From the NCBI GenBank assembly GCA_013365325.1, contig JABVXV010000349.1:1-63420 (forward strand): DNA of 63,420 nt. Reading direction: 5' to 3'. The DNA comes from Dipetalonema caudispina. Its lineage: Eukaryota; Nematoda; Chromadorea; Rhabditida; Onchocercidae. Shown one piece after another: positions 40,601 through 52,400 of the stretch. Within the stretch, counting starts at the first letter, position 1. Each line of letters opens with the position of its first letter. The translations under genes and the position numbers were made by a program. The notes under the pieces were generated by a model that saw only the letters and a program-made list of their open reading frames with translations, ran no database searches and was not told the origin of the DNA.

Positions 40601-42408
40601 GAGGGTGCACAGTTTGTACGATTAATATCCAAGGGTACCTGCTCATTTCAGGTTTTTCTCTTTTTTTGTTTTGATAACAACACTTTTGCCAGTTTCTTTT
40701 TTTGCGAATTATCTTTCCCAATGCAATACTTAAAGATAGAAATTATCGATTAATTGCAATTCCCAGTTAGAAAAATAATTGCTGGAAACTTTTACTGTGT
40801 AAATTTTTTATTCAATGTAATATCATATCCTGTAGTATGACCATAAACATTATAAGATAACCATTTGTTTACTTAGTGTTGGTTATAAAAAGGAAGAAAA
40901 GAAAGGAAAAGAGGAAGGAAAAGTTTTTGATTGCCATAGAAAATTACAATTTTTTGGTGTGAAATGACGATAGGAACTATACGAAAATAACAAAACTAGT
41001 TCTATCTGTGTCAACAAATTTGCCTCATGAAAAAAGAGAAAATTCAGAAAATTACCCTCATTACTCGGTCCTTTCTTTACCTCGAGATTTAAGGACAAAT
41101 AACCTTGAAGAGAATGAAGACAAATATGTTAAAACATATATATTATAAATTGTCTGAGAAAGAGACTCCTGAAATATAGGAAGAAATGAACGAAATGAAG
41201 CATGAGTTTTTTTTAACTTATAAAAAATGAAAAAAAGGAAAGTTGCAAGTATTCCATGATTTCAAGGTTTTTTTCATTAAAATTAAATTCCATTAGTAAA
41301 ATTGCAAAAACATTAAATTAAATCAAGAGATAGGTTGAAATGTTGAAAAACTCAGATGTATTTATTATTATTATCGTTTACCTTTTTTTGTTTTCTTTTT
41401 TAATAACGACAGGATTTATTTATAAATTAAGGGTTACTTTTATTTAAATTCAAGATATTCTTATTATTAGCAAAGTTTCTAGAGAAAATTACTTATTAGT
41501 TTTCAATTCTTTAGAATATGCAAAAAAGTTTGAAACAAATTTTAAATTAAGTCTCTAGAAATGTGCGAAGAAAGTTTTCGAAAGTAAAAACTTAAAAAGT
41601 TATGAAATTTTGAAAATTTAGGAACGTGAAAAATGAAGTTTTGAAAAATTTGATTTTTTGCTTTTTCCAAACGTATTATTATTCATAAGATGAAAAATGA
41701 GCTATTCATAACATTTTATTTTAAGATTTTAATTATTATTGAGATAATTATAAGGGTAGCTTATGTGGTATGTACGAAATATCTGCAATTAATCAACTGG
41801 GATACCATGACAAGCATCAATAAAAGATATTGCTAAAATTCATAGCAATCATTTTTTAATTTACTGAAAAAAGGAATGAATGCAGTGTTTTATTGTTGCT
41901 CACAGCGAATTATACCACTGGTTTGGTTCAAACTAGGGGATGAAAACTAAGGTTTGGAATTTTCAAGAATTCTCGGATTTTGAACTTCATTTCATTTTTC
42001 AAATTTTGAGAAAAAAATTATGAGAGGAATTTCACAATGAATTAAGCCATATTTCTTTCCTAATGTTATATTTTTAATTACTTTTTTTATTTTGGTGTCA
42101 TGAGAATTTAGTATAACACACCGTTGAACGTTTCTTAACTTACGATCTCTTCATAAATTTCGAAAACTTTATTAAATAGTTTTTGCCATATATCAGTTAG
42201 CTTTCAAATTTCGGTTTTGATACGATGAATAGTTGAAAAATGTAGTATAATTTGTTTTTTTTACAACAGTGATAAATTTTACCTCATTCTCATAAACCGA
42301 AAACTATATCAAACAATTTTTCTCATTAAATTTCAGTTTGCACTGAAGCAGCGAATCGATCTGAAAGAAGAACCATATGGTGATAAAGAGAAAATGATGG
42401 TTGATTAG
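28649..42408 (+). CDS. Beta-rich nematode protein, possible aerolysin/ETX-MTX2-like fold
   Basis: Five exons join in phase to about 273 residues: 28649-28786, 36938-37163, 39950-40172, 40489-40651, 42337-42408. The first exon is a charged helical segment (about residues 1-46, LEDYAWRHFKDIQSLRKTRL). The rest alternates polar and hydrophobic residues as in long beta strands. Visible blocks are SLCSVIREQGYMIGGETELT, VDSTVVVPPHYKTEASIIIE and HGTYSVASVLSGLVTISI. The W-x-V-x-S...VPPxxKxxAxIxIxE pattern recalls aerolysin/ETX-MTX2 beta-pore-forming proteins, in which a VPP-containing strand precedes the amphipathic strands. This is an inference from pattern; many such eukaryotic relatives have no known toxic activity. 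There is no signal peptide at the start, so the predicted product is cytosolic. Introns are long, the first being ~8.2 kb. The role is unknown. A short missed exon inside the long introns cannot be excluded, although the phases fit without one. Confidence 0.75.
35300..35520. repeat. Degenerate direct repeat, unit about 90 bp
   Basis: The block ending in AATTTTNCTAGCAAATATATTT (near 35353 and 35430), preceded each time by a GGAA...GAAATNAAA stretch, recurs two to three times with 20-30% divergence by eye. Confidence 0.5.
35894..36013. repeat. Degenerate repeat with RATAAAATYRAC and AACGCTGGAAAG cores
   Basis: GATAAAATTGACGCTGGGAAG, GGTAAAATCAACATTAGAAAA, GACAAAACCAACGCTGGAAAG and GATAAAATCAAC follow each other at roughly 35-55 bp intervals. 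An old minisatellite-like cluster inside the first intron. Confidence 0.55.
37372..37520. repeat. 25-bp minisatellite, six imperfect copies
   Basis: Units of 24-25 bp start near 37372, 37396, 37421, 37445, 37470 and 37495. The consensus is CCTGTCCGGTATTTTTGTTT plus a short ACCAG/ACAG end. The array lies in the second intron of the beta-rich protein gene, about 200 bp after its donor. The unit is richer in G+C than the surrounding intron. It is not a multiple of three, so the open frame across it is a by-product. Confidence 0.9.
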
Positions 42409-44150
42409 ATTAAAAAATCTCACTGTTCATTTTTTTGTTATTTTTTCCCACTCTTTTCGTACCGATATTCCAAATAACATCTTTATATGAAAATAGCAGG
42501 GAGAAGGGAAAAATAATATGTATATTTTAAATATCAAAGCAAAAATAGCTTTGCAGTATTGATGAAAAGTGGGATTTCCACGATATGACGCTTTAAAGAA
42601 CATTAATTTTTTTTTCTTTTTTTTGCTGCATATATACGAAGATTGTTTTATCAATTCTGATATTTTTTGAGACTTCCCGCAATCAGACTCATGAAATTTT
42701 ACCGGAATCATTCGAATTACTTAGTGGCTAGAGGAAGCTCTACGATATTAATAATTATCGAATAATTCAAAACAATAATCCATCAGTTAACTAACTGTCG
42801 AGCTGTTTGGGGAGTTTGATCTTTGCTGACCAGTGGAATTCTGTGATTGTTTTCCTACTCAATTGGCAATAAGATCAAAAGTTTGAAGACTGAATTCGCA
42901 AACGTGATGGTGATGACAGTGATGAATGGGAAGTACCAGGAATAATGATAACAGTGAATTGGGAAAATTAACGGGTTTAAAATTTACCATTCAACAAAAA
43001 AACACTTTATAAGGAAGCATCGGCATTCTTCTGAGAGTAGTAATATCTCGATAGGGATGAGGCGGGAGAATTCTTCGATGATTCGTCTTCTCAGTTTCTT
43101 ATACTGTGCGCATATAATATGTTAAATTGTTTGGATAAAATGAAGCAAAAACATTTCTTTTTGATGGTTCTCCTGAGATTCACATAAATTTTCATCCCGA
43201 AGAAATGGATTAAATTTTGAGATCTCGCATTTTCATTCTTGAATATATTATAGAACTTATTGAACAAATCAAAATTTTTAGGAGATCAGGAAATGGATGA
43301 GGTGGGTATTAGCTTAGCGAAAAGTTAACAGATAATCAGATTCAGACAATTTCCTTCTGAAGAAACATGTGATGTTTAGCCAACGTGAAGTTAAGCAGTA
43401 ATCGGATACGGAACCTCGAGGATTATTTTATGCAACTGTCGAATTTTACAATGTCCTTTAGATAATATGAACGAATTTCAGAATTTTGAACCATTTCAGT
43501 GTCTAACTTAGAAATATACTCGCTTTTTGCAGGAATTTTAAGAAATATCAGTTACTTGAATTTAATTTTTCCAGTTAATACGTGTTTCTTATCGAAACTA
43601 TTGTTTGATTCAGAACCTGAAAATCGGTATTTTGGAACGGCTACAGTAGTATAAGAGAAATTTCATTGTGATTGACTGACATTAGTTGTTTGAATGTAAA
43701 TCTAATTAAGTCTTTTGCCTAACTAAATTGGCGATTATACCGTATTATACTTAAAGTTACCATGCTATCTACATAGTATATTGGAAATGGAATTTCCGAC
43801 CAAAATAAAAGAAATAAAGAGCAAAACGAAGTTGCAATTTTGAAATTAGCCACAAAAAAAAAAACGACAAAAAAATGAATACAGGCATTCTCAGAATATG
43901 AAATTTGAAATGATGTCTAAAAAAGATCAAATTTTAAGTACAAAAGATGATGTGTTATTTTTTACCTTTGCAATATGTCAACCTATTCATGCAGTTTTCT
44001 TCTTATTTTCTATGATCTATCACTGCACCATGAATGATCATAAATGGATCAAATAAATTTGAAAAATGAAGAAAAGAATAAATTATGAGCAATGGAGAAA
44101 TCGAGATATAAAATACACTACTTCTGCACAAAATTGAAATAAAATGTTAC
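42409..44150. other. Convergent intergenic region
   Basis: Lies between the stop of the plus-strand beta-rich gene and the 3' end of the minus-strand lectin gene. No gene seen. The stretch from about 42720 to 43450 has fewer homopolymer tracts than usual and might hold decayed coding sequence, but no readable frame was found. Confidence 0.5.
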
Positions 44151-44156
44151 TTTATT
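44151..44156 (-). promoter_or_regulatory. Candidate polyadenylation signal of the lectin gene
   Basis: TTTATT on the plus strand is AATAAA on the minus strand, about 130 bases past the lectin stop codon (44285-44287). Distance and context are typical. Confidence 0.5.
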
Positions 44157-44284
44157 TAATAATTTTTGCATGTTAATATGATGATCAAAAATTTCTGTTT
44201 CTTTTTTGAAAAATTTAAAAATTTTGCAAAATTGATAAGAATACTCCTTCATTGTCATTATCATTGATACCCGTGCAGCATCAT

Positions 44285-46166
44285 CTACATTGTATTTTCT
44301 TCCTCATTTTGAAGTTGATCAAATTGAACAATTCGTTGATTGCTTAAGCGCAGTCGTCGTTTTCGTCTCCATAATTGTATTCCACCGACTATACTTAATA
44401 CTATGATGAACATCAGACAGATTTCACCGAAGGTATTAATTGCGCTTATCGATTGTGATGTTGACACTGGTAACACTGCAAAAACAGCAGTAAGCTTCTT
44501 TTTTGTTTATATCTTCACAAATTAGGGGATTTCGAAATCAGCTCTTATTAGTTACCGATAGAGAATTTGGTATGAATTGTGATAAAATAGGAATGGAACA
44601 ATTATTAATCACTGACAGTAATTATATCATGAACTGAGTTGGAATAGGACATTTATTAATTGTTGATACTTATTATGGCGTGAATTGATATAGGATAGAA
44701 ATGAAAATTTGTTAATTACTGATAGTAATTTTAGTATGGAAAGAAATAAAATAGAAGTGGAAAACTTATTTATATCATGAACCGGGAAAGAATAGAAGTG
44801 GAAATTTATTAGTTTTAATTTTATTGTAAATTATCGCATAAACTCCAACGGAATATATTGTATAATAATGAGCGGCTAACACCAAAAGTCTTCAATTTCT
44901 ATTCCATTGTACTAATAGTTAATAAGAAATGAATGAATGAATATTATTGAATGAAACGTCAGAGCTAAATCTTATATTTTAGTCAATTTACATAAAAAGT
45001 GTAACACTTAGCAAGCAGAAGGTAATATGACAATTACTTTGGTCCTGAGCATTAGCACCATTTAATTAAAAGCCAATTTGCTCCAAATCTAATTTCTTTC
45101 TTACATACTAAAATTGAATAAGAACTTTATTATTTCTTTTCTACGTTATGCTTTTCATTTTAATTGATTTAGAGAAGTCTAGACCTTCTAGGCTAGATTA
45201 GACTAGACTAAACTAAATTTAGTTCTTCTCAAAATATCTTACAATTTATGCTATTTAATTGTGATCCATTTAACTTTCATAGTTGGTCATTTAATTGCTT
45301 TTCCTCAACAGTAGTTCATATAAGCCAAAATCACTATAATAATACTTTAATTTTAGCATTTTTAAGTGACTTCAATGAATCCTTTCTTTTTCGGAGGTCA
45401 AAAAAAAAATCGAAAAGAAAGTTGCTAAAATGAAGCACTTACAAGTTTGATCGTTGTCAGCATAGCTATCATCATCGCCGGGTAATTTCCTCCTACCTTT
45501 TTTCTCTTTATCAAGCGGTAGAAGTGATGTTGGAAACACTTCACTTTTATCACTTTCCTCTGAAACAAAAACAGATGAAAATTTTGGTGAAAAATAATTG
45601 CGTAATCAAAATTAAGCTAAATTAGTTTGATATCTAGCCTCCATAAATTTTCTGCTATTTTAACCACTGGTAAACGTTTTTCTTGATTCTTGATAACACA
45701 TTTAAATCATTTGCAAACAAATAGGATAAAAACTTGAAATTCGAATTAATTAAAGAATTATTATAATTACTTGTCGGCAGATTATAGAATACATTAACCA
45801 CCGGTGCTGAACATAGGAAATGAGTACTTTGCCAACAGCTAAGACTATGCCAGGTATAGTTACCACTGAGTTGCATCTTTACACATTGTTGTATTATTCG
45901 ACCTTTTGTATCCGCTGGTTCATCTTCGGCCCAGTTCAGGAATGTTACCGGCGATGAATCCTTCCAGGCATATGAACCTAATTTGTAGTGATCTTTTTCT
46001 TTAAATTCAATTTTAACTTTTCTCAGAATAATTTACTGATTTGCAGCTTACTTAAGATGACTGTTCCAACCACTATCTGCTCTTATTATTATCACTATCA
46101 TTACGAATTACTATCATTACCGAATTTCCATCGCACATTTCATCATCTTTTGTCCTTTCTTCCACT

Positions 46167-46206
<40 letters not shown>

Positions 46207-49200
46207 ATGACTATTACAATAACTATTTATGCATATCATCCGTCTTTACTGTTTGACATTATTGGCAAGTTTTGGAAAATTCATAACGGTTACCATGCTG
46301 CTGTCGAATGAGCCCAATTAAAGCGTTTGATACGGATAATTCATTATGCAATATATGACTTTTGAATAGTTCAAAATCTTTCTGTGTTTCAAAACTAGCC
46401 AAGCTTGCGTTGAAATACTAAAATTAATTAGCGGTAAAATTGTATATGAAATTAAGAAGTTAATGGAATCAAAGAATTCTAGGAGCGATACTATCTGATT
46501 TACCGGGAAAATGGATAATTCTTTTGCTAAGCAAATGTTTCGTCATAAGCTACTAAAGTTTCGCAAATGTTAAAATTGATTACAAGTTTGAAGTTACCCG
46601 ACTCGTTAATACAGGTATGAGTCAAATATTAATTGAAGTGATAATATTAATTTAAATAATATTAATTTAATAGAGGTATATAGTGCAATGTACGGTATAC
46701 ACAGTAATTTAATACAGTAATATTAATCTAACACAGCAATAGTATGAATTAGTAATATTAAATTAGTAATACTGATTTAGTGCTATTAGTAATATTCTAG
46801 TTCATCGATCATTAGATAACATGTTATTCATATATACCTCACTGGAAAGCAAGGCTGTATTGTTTTTTTATATTTGTATCATTTATTACCAATTCGTTTA
46901 AATCTGTACCTTATCTCTTATTTCTCCTATGTGTTTATTAATCCTAATAATAAATAGCAATTGATAAATAGTAAGTAATAGTATAATTGACAATACAATC
47001 ATTTTTTAATAGTAAGTAATAAATAGTATAATTAACAATGTAATTATTTTTTAAAAGTAATAATTGAAAATTGTACAAAATCATGTAATTATTTTTTAAA
47101 AGTAATAATTGAAAATTGTACAAAATCAAGAACTGCGAAACAATGTAGTTTTAAATGAATATAACCATTTATTATCTCATATAATTCGTTCATCTATTTA
47201 TCGTATACTAATTTGCATCAAATATATTTTTATTTCAATAACTTCCACAATTTTCAAAAGAAAGTAAAAGAAATTCTTGCGGAAGATTATGCAAATTAAT
47301 TACAGATATCTGTAACGGTAAATATTTAAAATATTTCACTAGAAATATTTCATTTTAATTTTAGCTTTCAAAGTGTACCATACGGTTTACACTTTTCTGT
47401 ATACTCTTTCATTGCAACGGTATATTTGCAAGTATTGTAATTTGGAATGGCAATGAATGTCGATCCTCCCGATGTAACATTTCAAGCTTCTGGAGGTAAC
47501 ACCACCGTCAATATCATCAATCAATCCGAGAGCCGACTAGGCTTTAAAGTTTGTTCTTTTTTTATTCCTTCATAAATTTCGAAATTTATATTACTAATGA
47601 ATTCATTTTGAATTCATTCTGTATCTTTTATATTCTTGTATATTTTGGAAAATCTTTTTGAACAAAAAAAGAAGCCAATTGTAGAAGAATTTTTTTTAAT
47701 AAAGATCTGTTTGGAAATTTTGCGTTTCTTTTTTTATTTGCATAAATTTTGTCAATAATATATTTTTCGTTTATTAGGTTATCAGTTTTATTTGATAAAA
47801 CGGGATAGGAGAGGATCGGAAAAACGGTCGATAGATGAGGTTTGAAGTTCGAATTTCAGGTAAAATCAACCAACAACGATCATTACCGTGTCACACCAGT
47901 GTATGGTTTTGTTTCCAAAGGTGACAAAACGGAATTGACAATAATTCGCCTGGAAGGACCACCCAAAGAGGATAAGTTCGTGATTCAATGGGCCGAGGTA
48001 CCGGATGAAGAGGATGACCCTCAGGCACCATTCAAAGCTGGGGCACAAGCAGGTGAAGTGATCCTGCCCATTAAAGCTGAATGATTTGTACAAATGTCAT
48101 TAGGATTTCCTTATCAATATATTTTTATAGATAAAATTTACATAATGTCTAATTTTACATGCTTTTTTTATCCCAGTATGATTGGTATGATTGATTACAA
48201 TGCAAAAACATTCAAATTGAATGAATTGAAATTTTCTTTAAACGGAAGAAAATGAAGAGAATTCAAGCAAATTCGATAAGACGAAAAACAAAAAGTGTTT
48301 TTGAATGTTTTTCTGTACAGGTTACGTGACTTTCGTTTTGCAAATAACAAAATAAAAGTCCGATTAGCTTATTTTGGCACTTACCTTGAAACAGTCGTGA
48401 TCTGCCTTAAAGCCTGAACTGAACAGTGATGTGTTACTAACTAGATGATAGCAATGTGTTTCACCAAGAATCCAATCTTCCTTACCATCTGGACAACGTA
48501 CTGTTTGTGGTATCATACTCACTGGTTCTTCTAAAATAAAATCTTGTAATAATACAGTGATATTACGTGTCCTTTGACTGAAAGATTTTAAATTCAACGT
48601 GAATATATTATGTGATTACAGGTCGGAAAAATCAGAATATAGAATTATTTAAATAATAATTTCTTTCCATCTTCGAAATTAATTTATGATAATTGAAGTA
48701 TTACATGTTTTTATAATAATTGACGTATCTCGTGGAATATGCAAATGTTTAAATTTCATAACCCTATGGGGTTCATGAATTTAGTTTAAACTTTCTTTTT
48801 CAATTCAATCTGAAAAACAGGCATTCCCGGAAAATTTTCCTAGAAAAAAATTTATGATTCCCTGTTTAAAACAAACTCTTACCATTGGTAAGCCGACAAA
48901 CGACCGGTTTACGTTTCATACAATCATCGATATACCAAGCAGGACCGCTTCTGCCAATTCTCAATACCACACAATTACCATTCTTTAAATTTGGTTCGCC
49001 AACATCCCAAGGTGCTAAGCGTAATCGTAGCTTGTCTATTCTCTCAAACCTGAAGCAAGGAAAAGACAATCTTCTGGGGAAACCATTATACTCATACCAT
49101 ATGGCTCTGAAATAGGAAAGTCTGCTTCTTTCCCCAGTCCAAAAAGTCAGAAAGATAGTTGTAAATATAAATTTTTTGCCATTAAATAGGATTTCGCAAA

Positions 49201-49371
49201 TTTACAATTTAAAATGAATGCAAGAAATTTAAGAATAGATAAATAAGAATATATTAAATCACTAATTTTCAAATCAGTCAAAATTCTGGAAATTTTTGAC
49301 AATTTTGATTTATCGAACTACTAAGCATCGTAAGAGAATTACTAGCAAACTACCAGTATGAAATTGTGAAG

Positions 49372-49421
<50 letters not shown>

Positions 49422-52400
49422 ATAAATATCTGTTCTATTTAGAAACATGCCTATAAAGCTTTGACATTTGAAGTAACTCTTATTTATCAATTTAGTAATT
49501 CTTATTTATTCTTGAATTTCTTGCATTTTTTGCAGATATTTGCCAAATACCATTTTCATAATTTCTTCTCCTTGTTTAACAATTCGCTAAAAAATTCTGG
49601 TAATTCATAAAAATAATAATAGTAATAATAATAAACAATGACAGGAGATCATCATTCAGAAAACTTAGCAAAACTTATTTACTATTACACTTGAAAAGTA
49701 ATTTAGCATAAACTGGATTACTGAAATTGTTATAAATAGTACAAAAAAGTCGTGATTTTTTGAAATACTCAAACATTTTCCATTCTGGAAAAAAAATTTC
49801 TTTCAATAATTTCATTCAGGAACTTTCAATACCATACCCTACTGATTTTTGGAAACGAATGCCCATGAAAAGCTCATCATAATCATTTTCCAGCGCCATT
49901 GCCGTTAAAAATAACCATTCGAAAATGTTATCAGCTTGAGCAAGTTGACCATATCTTCTACCGTAATTTGTATATTTTGTTGGTAATGTGGCACAAATTT
50001 CAGATGCATCCGCAAAAGTATAATAACCATTGACTAAAAATTTAAAATTGATCACTGTCTTTCGAACTATTTTTTGCACCTTTATCCTCGTTAAGTCAAT
50101 GAAAGTCTCAAAACAAAAAAAGAAAATAAAACGATGGTTGTGAATAAAATTTTGGTAAAAAAGTTTTCATATCATTAACTAAATTTTCAGATTTTGAATT
50201 TGAGAAATAATAAAGTGCAAAAAATAGAGTAATCTTTTTCATTATCTATGGTAAAACGCATTACCAATTTTTTGCACTGAAAAACTATTTCAATTAGAAC
50301 TTGTAGATTATCAATGATTTTTTCTCAAGAAAGGGCCAGAAAAATTAATTCATTAGCAACGAACTATGTTTATTAGGATCATTGAGAAGGAAACAATATA
50401 TAATATCATCGATTTCATGGCATACCTTTTTCTTTTGAATTACGTTTACTGACTCATCTGAAGCAATAAATAATTAAGATGAATACGGTTATTTGTTGGG
50501 GGTGGATAATGCTTTCAAACAGTCAGTCAATTAATTTATTACTCAAGTATTCTATTCCCCTTTTCTGCTCCTTTTTTCCCACTGTTTGTTGGAGCTTCAA
50601 GCTTCAATCCTTTTTTGAACTAATTATTTTATAGTGATAAATTATTAGCTATACCATAAGAACAAAGATGTACAGTTCGAAAGCAAATTGTACAGTTAAC
50701 AAAGTCAAAGTCTTGTTAAGGCATAAACTTTCAACAGTCTTTTCCTGTGACTTTGCTCCTAATACCTAAGATCATTTAACCTGCATAAGTTTCACAGATA
50801 TATGGTAGTTTCACTGCATCACACTGGCTTGATTTGTTATCTGCTCTTGTTGAACCACCAGGGAAAACATAATCTGAACATTCAATAATTGTCATTTTCA
50901 AAATCATAAATTTCGAATTTAACAAATTTCACAAGTTGAAACTAATTATCGTTCAGAAAATCCTTATGAATCACTTTTCTGGCAAACAAAAGAACTGTTC
51001 ATCGAAGTAAAAAAATGTATGTTAGTGGTCTAATTTGTCCCTCTTGCAAATTTATTTGAGATTATAAAGACATTTTTTGGTTAAGAAAAATTAATTCAAG
51101 GATCTAGTTTACCATCAACTAACTTATTGTATAAGTTAATTATTGATCTTATATGAGAAGATAATTGTTCGAATAGAATTAGAATTTATATCATTGAAGT
51201 ATTTCGGAAAGAAATGGAACTTGCTGGTTTTATTGAAGATAATATCCCAATATCCGACCATATTGGTAGCATCTAATGTAACACAAGCCTAAAAATATTT
51301 CCAATTAAACGAAGTAATTTAAATGTCTGAAATATATTTTGAAATTTAAATTAACTACTTTCTTATGCATAATCTAGATTTCCAAAATTTAACTGTTCAC
51401 GATAAGTTTGGGTGTACTTTATTTATATGCTAAAATATATTTAATGGCAAAGTAAGTTGAAGAAATGTAAAAATACAATATATAATATAATAAATATAAA
51501 TACAATATGAAAAGTACAGATATAAAAGTAAAATATAAACATAAACTATAAGAACAAAAAATACAAATATAAAATAAGCCATATAATAACCTCATTAGAA
51601 AAACCAGCTTGACCAACATTTTGAAAAATATGTCGACCACCGCCAATCCGGATTACTCTATTATCCGGACCGAATCGGATTAATTTTAACGGTTCACCAT
51701 CCAGCCATCGTACTCGTCCATCGGTCATATCCATACCAATCCATGCATTACTATTTAAATTTTGCAACATTGACACAACAAATCCTGTCAAACAAGCCAT
51801 TAATTTATATTTAAGTTAAATAACTGTAGATATTAAAATATCAGCCAGGACGAAATGTTTGAATTTCGAAATTACAAAGAAAATTCAGTATATTAAATAC
51901 TTCAACTTCATATGTATTATAAGCGAAAGCCTCAAATTTAATTATTAGAAGCGAGAAAGATAGTAAGCTTATGCAAGTAAATAAGGTAAATAAAAACTAG
52001 GAAATGTGTGAGGTGCTTACAAAGGAATTATTGGATATCCTGAATGATAACGGATTGACTTTAAGTAGCTTTATTTACGTAGCAAAAAAATCGTTGAAAA
52101 CACAAAAGGAAAGGAATATTGCAAAAAAAGTTAATTAAACAAAAAATATGTAAAAAGATCAATCGAACAAAATATACGTTGATAATGGAAGTATAATAAT
52201 AAAATTTCAAAGAAATAACTGGCTAATTTACCATATTGATTAATTTGTCATGTCAATTAATTTATCATATCAATTAATTTCCACCCAATTAGTTTCCCAT
52301 AATAATTAATTTACCATGTTTGATGCAAAGGCAATGACGGAAGAGGATATTCAACCATTAAGATGAAAATTTCGTTTAAATCTTTTTTTTTAAATAAGCT

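Noticed and set aside
45988..46311. 107-codon plus-strand open frame
   Set aside because: Includes the 36-T run as poly-phenylalanine and overlaps the lectin exon 46294-46417 on the other strand.
46944..47129. Repetitive open frame on the minus strand
   Set aside because: Arises from the 45-bp tandem unit, whose length happens to be a multiple of three.
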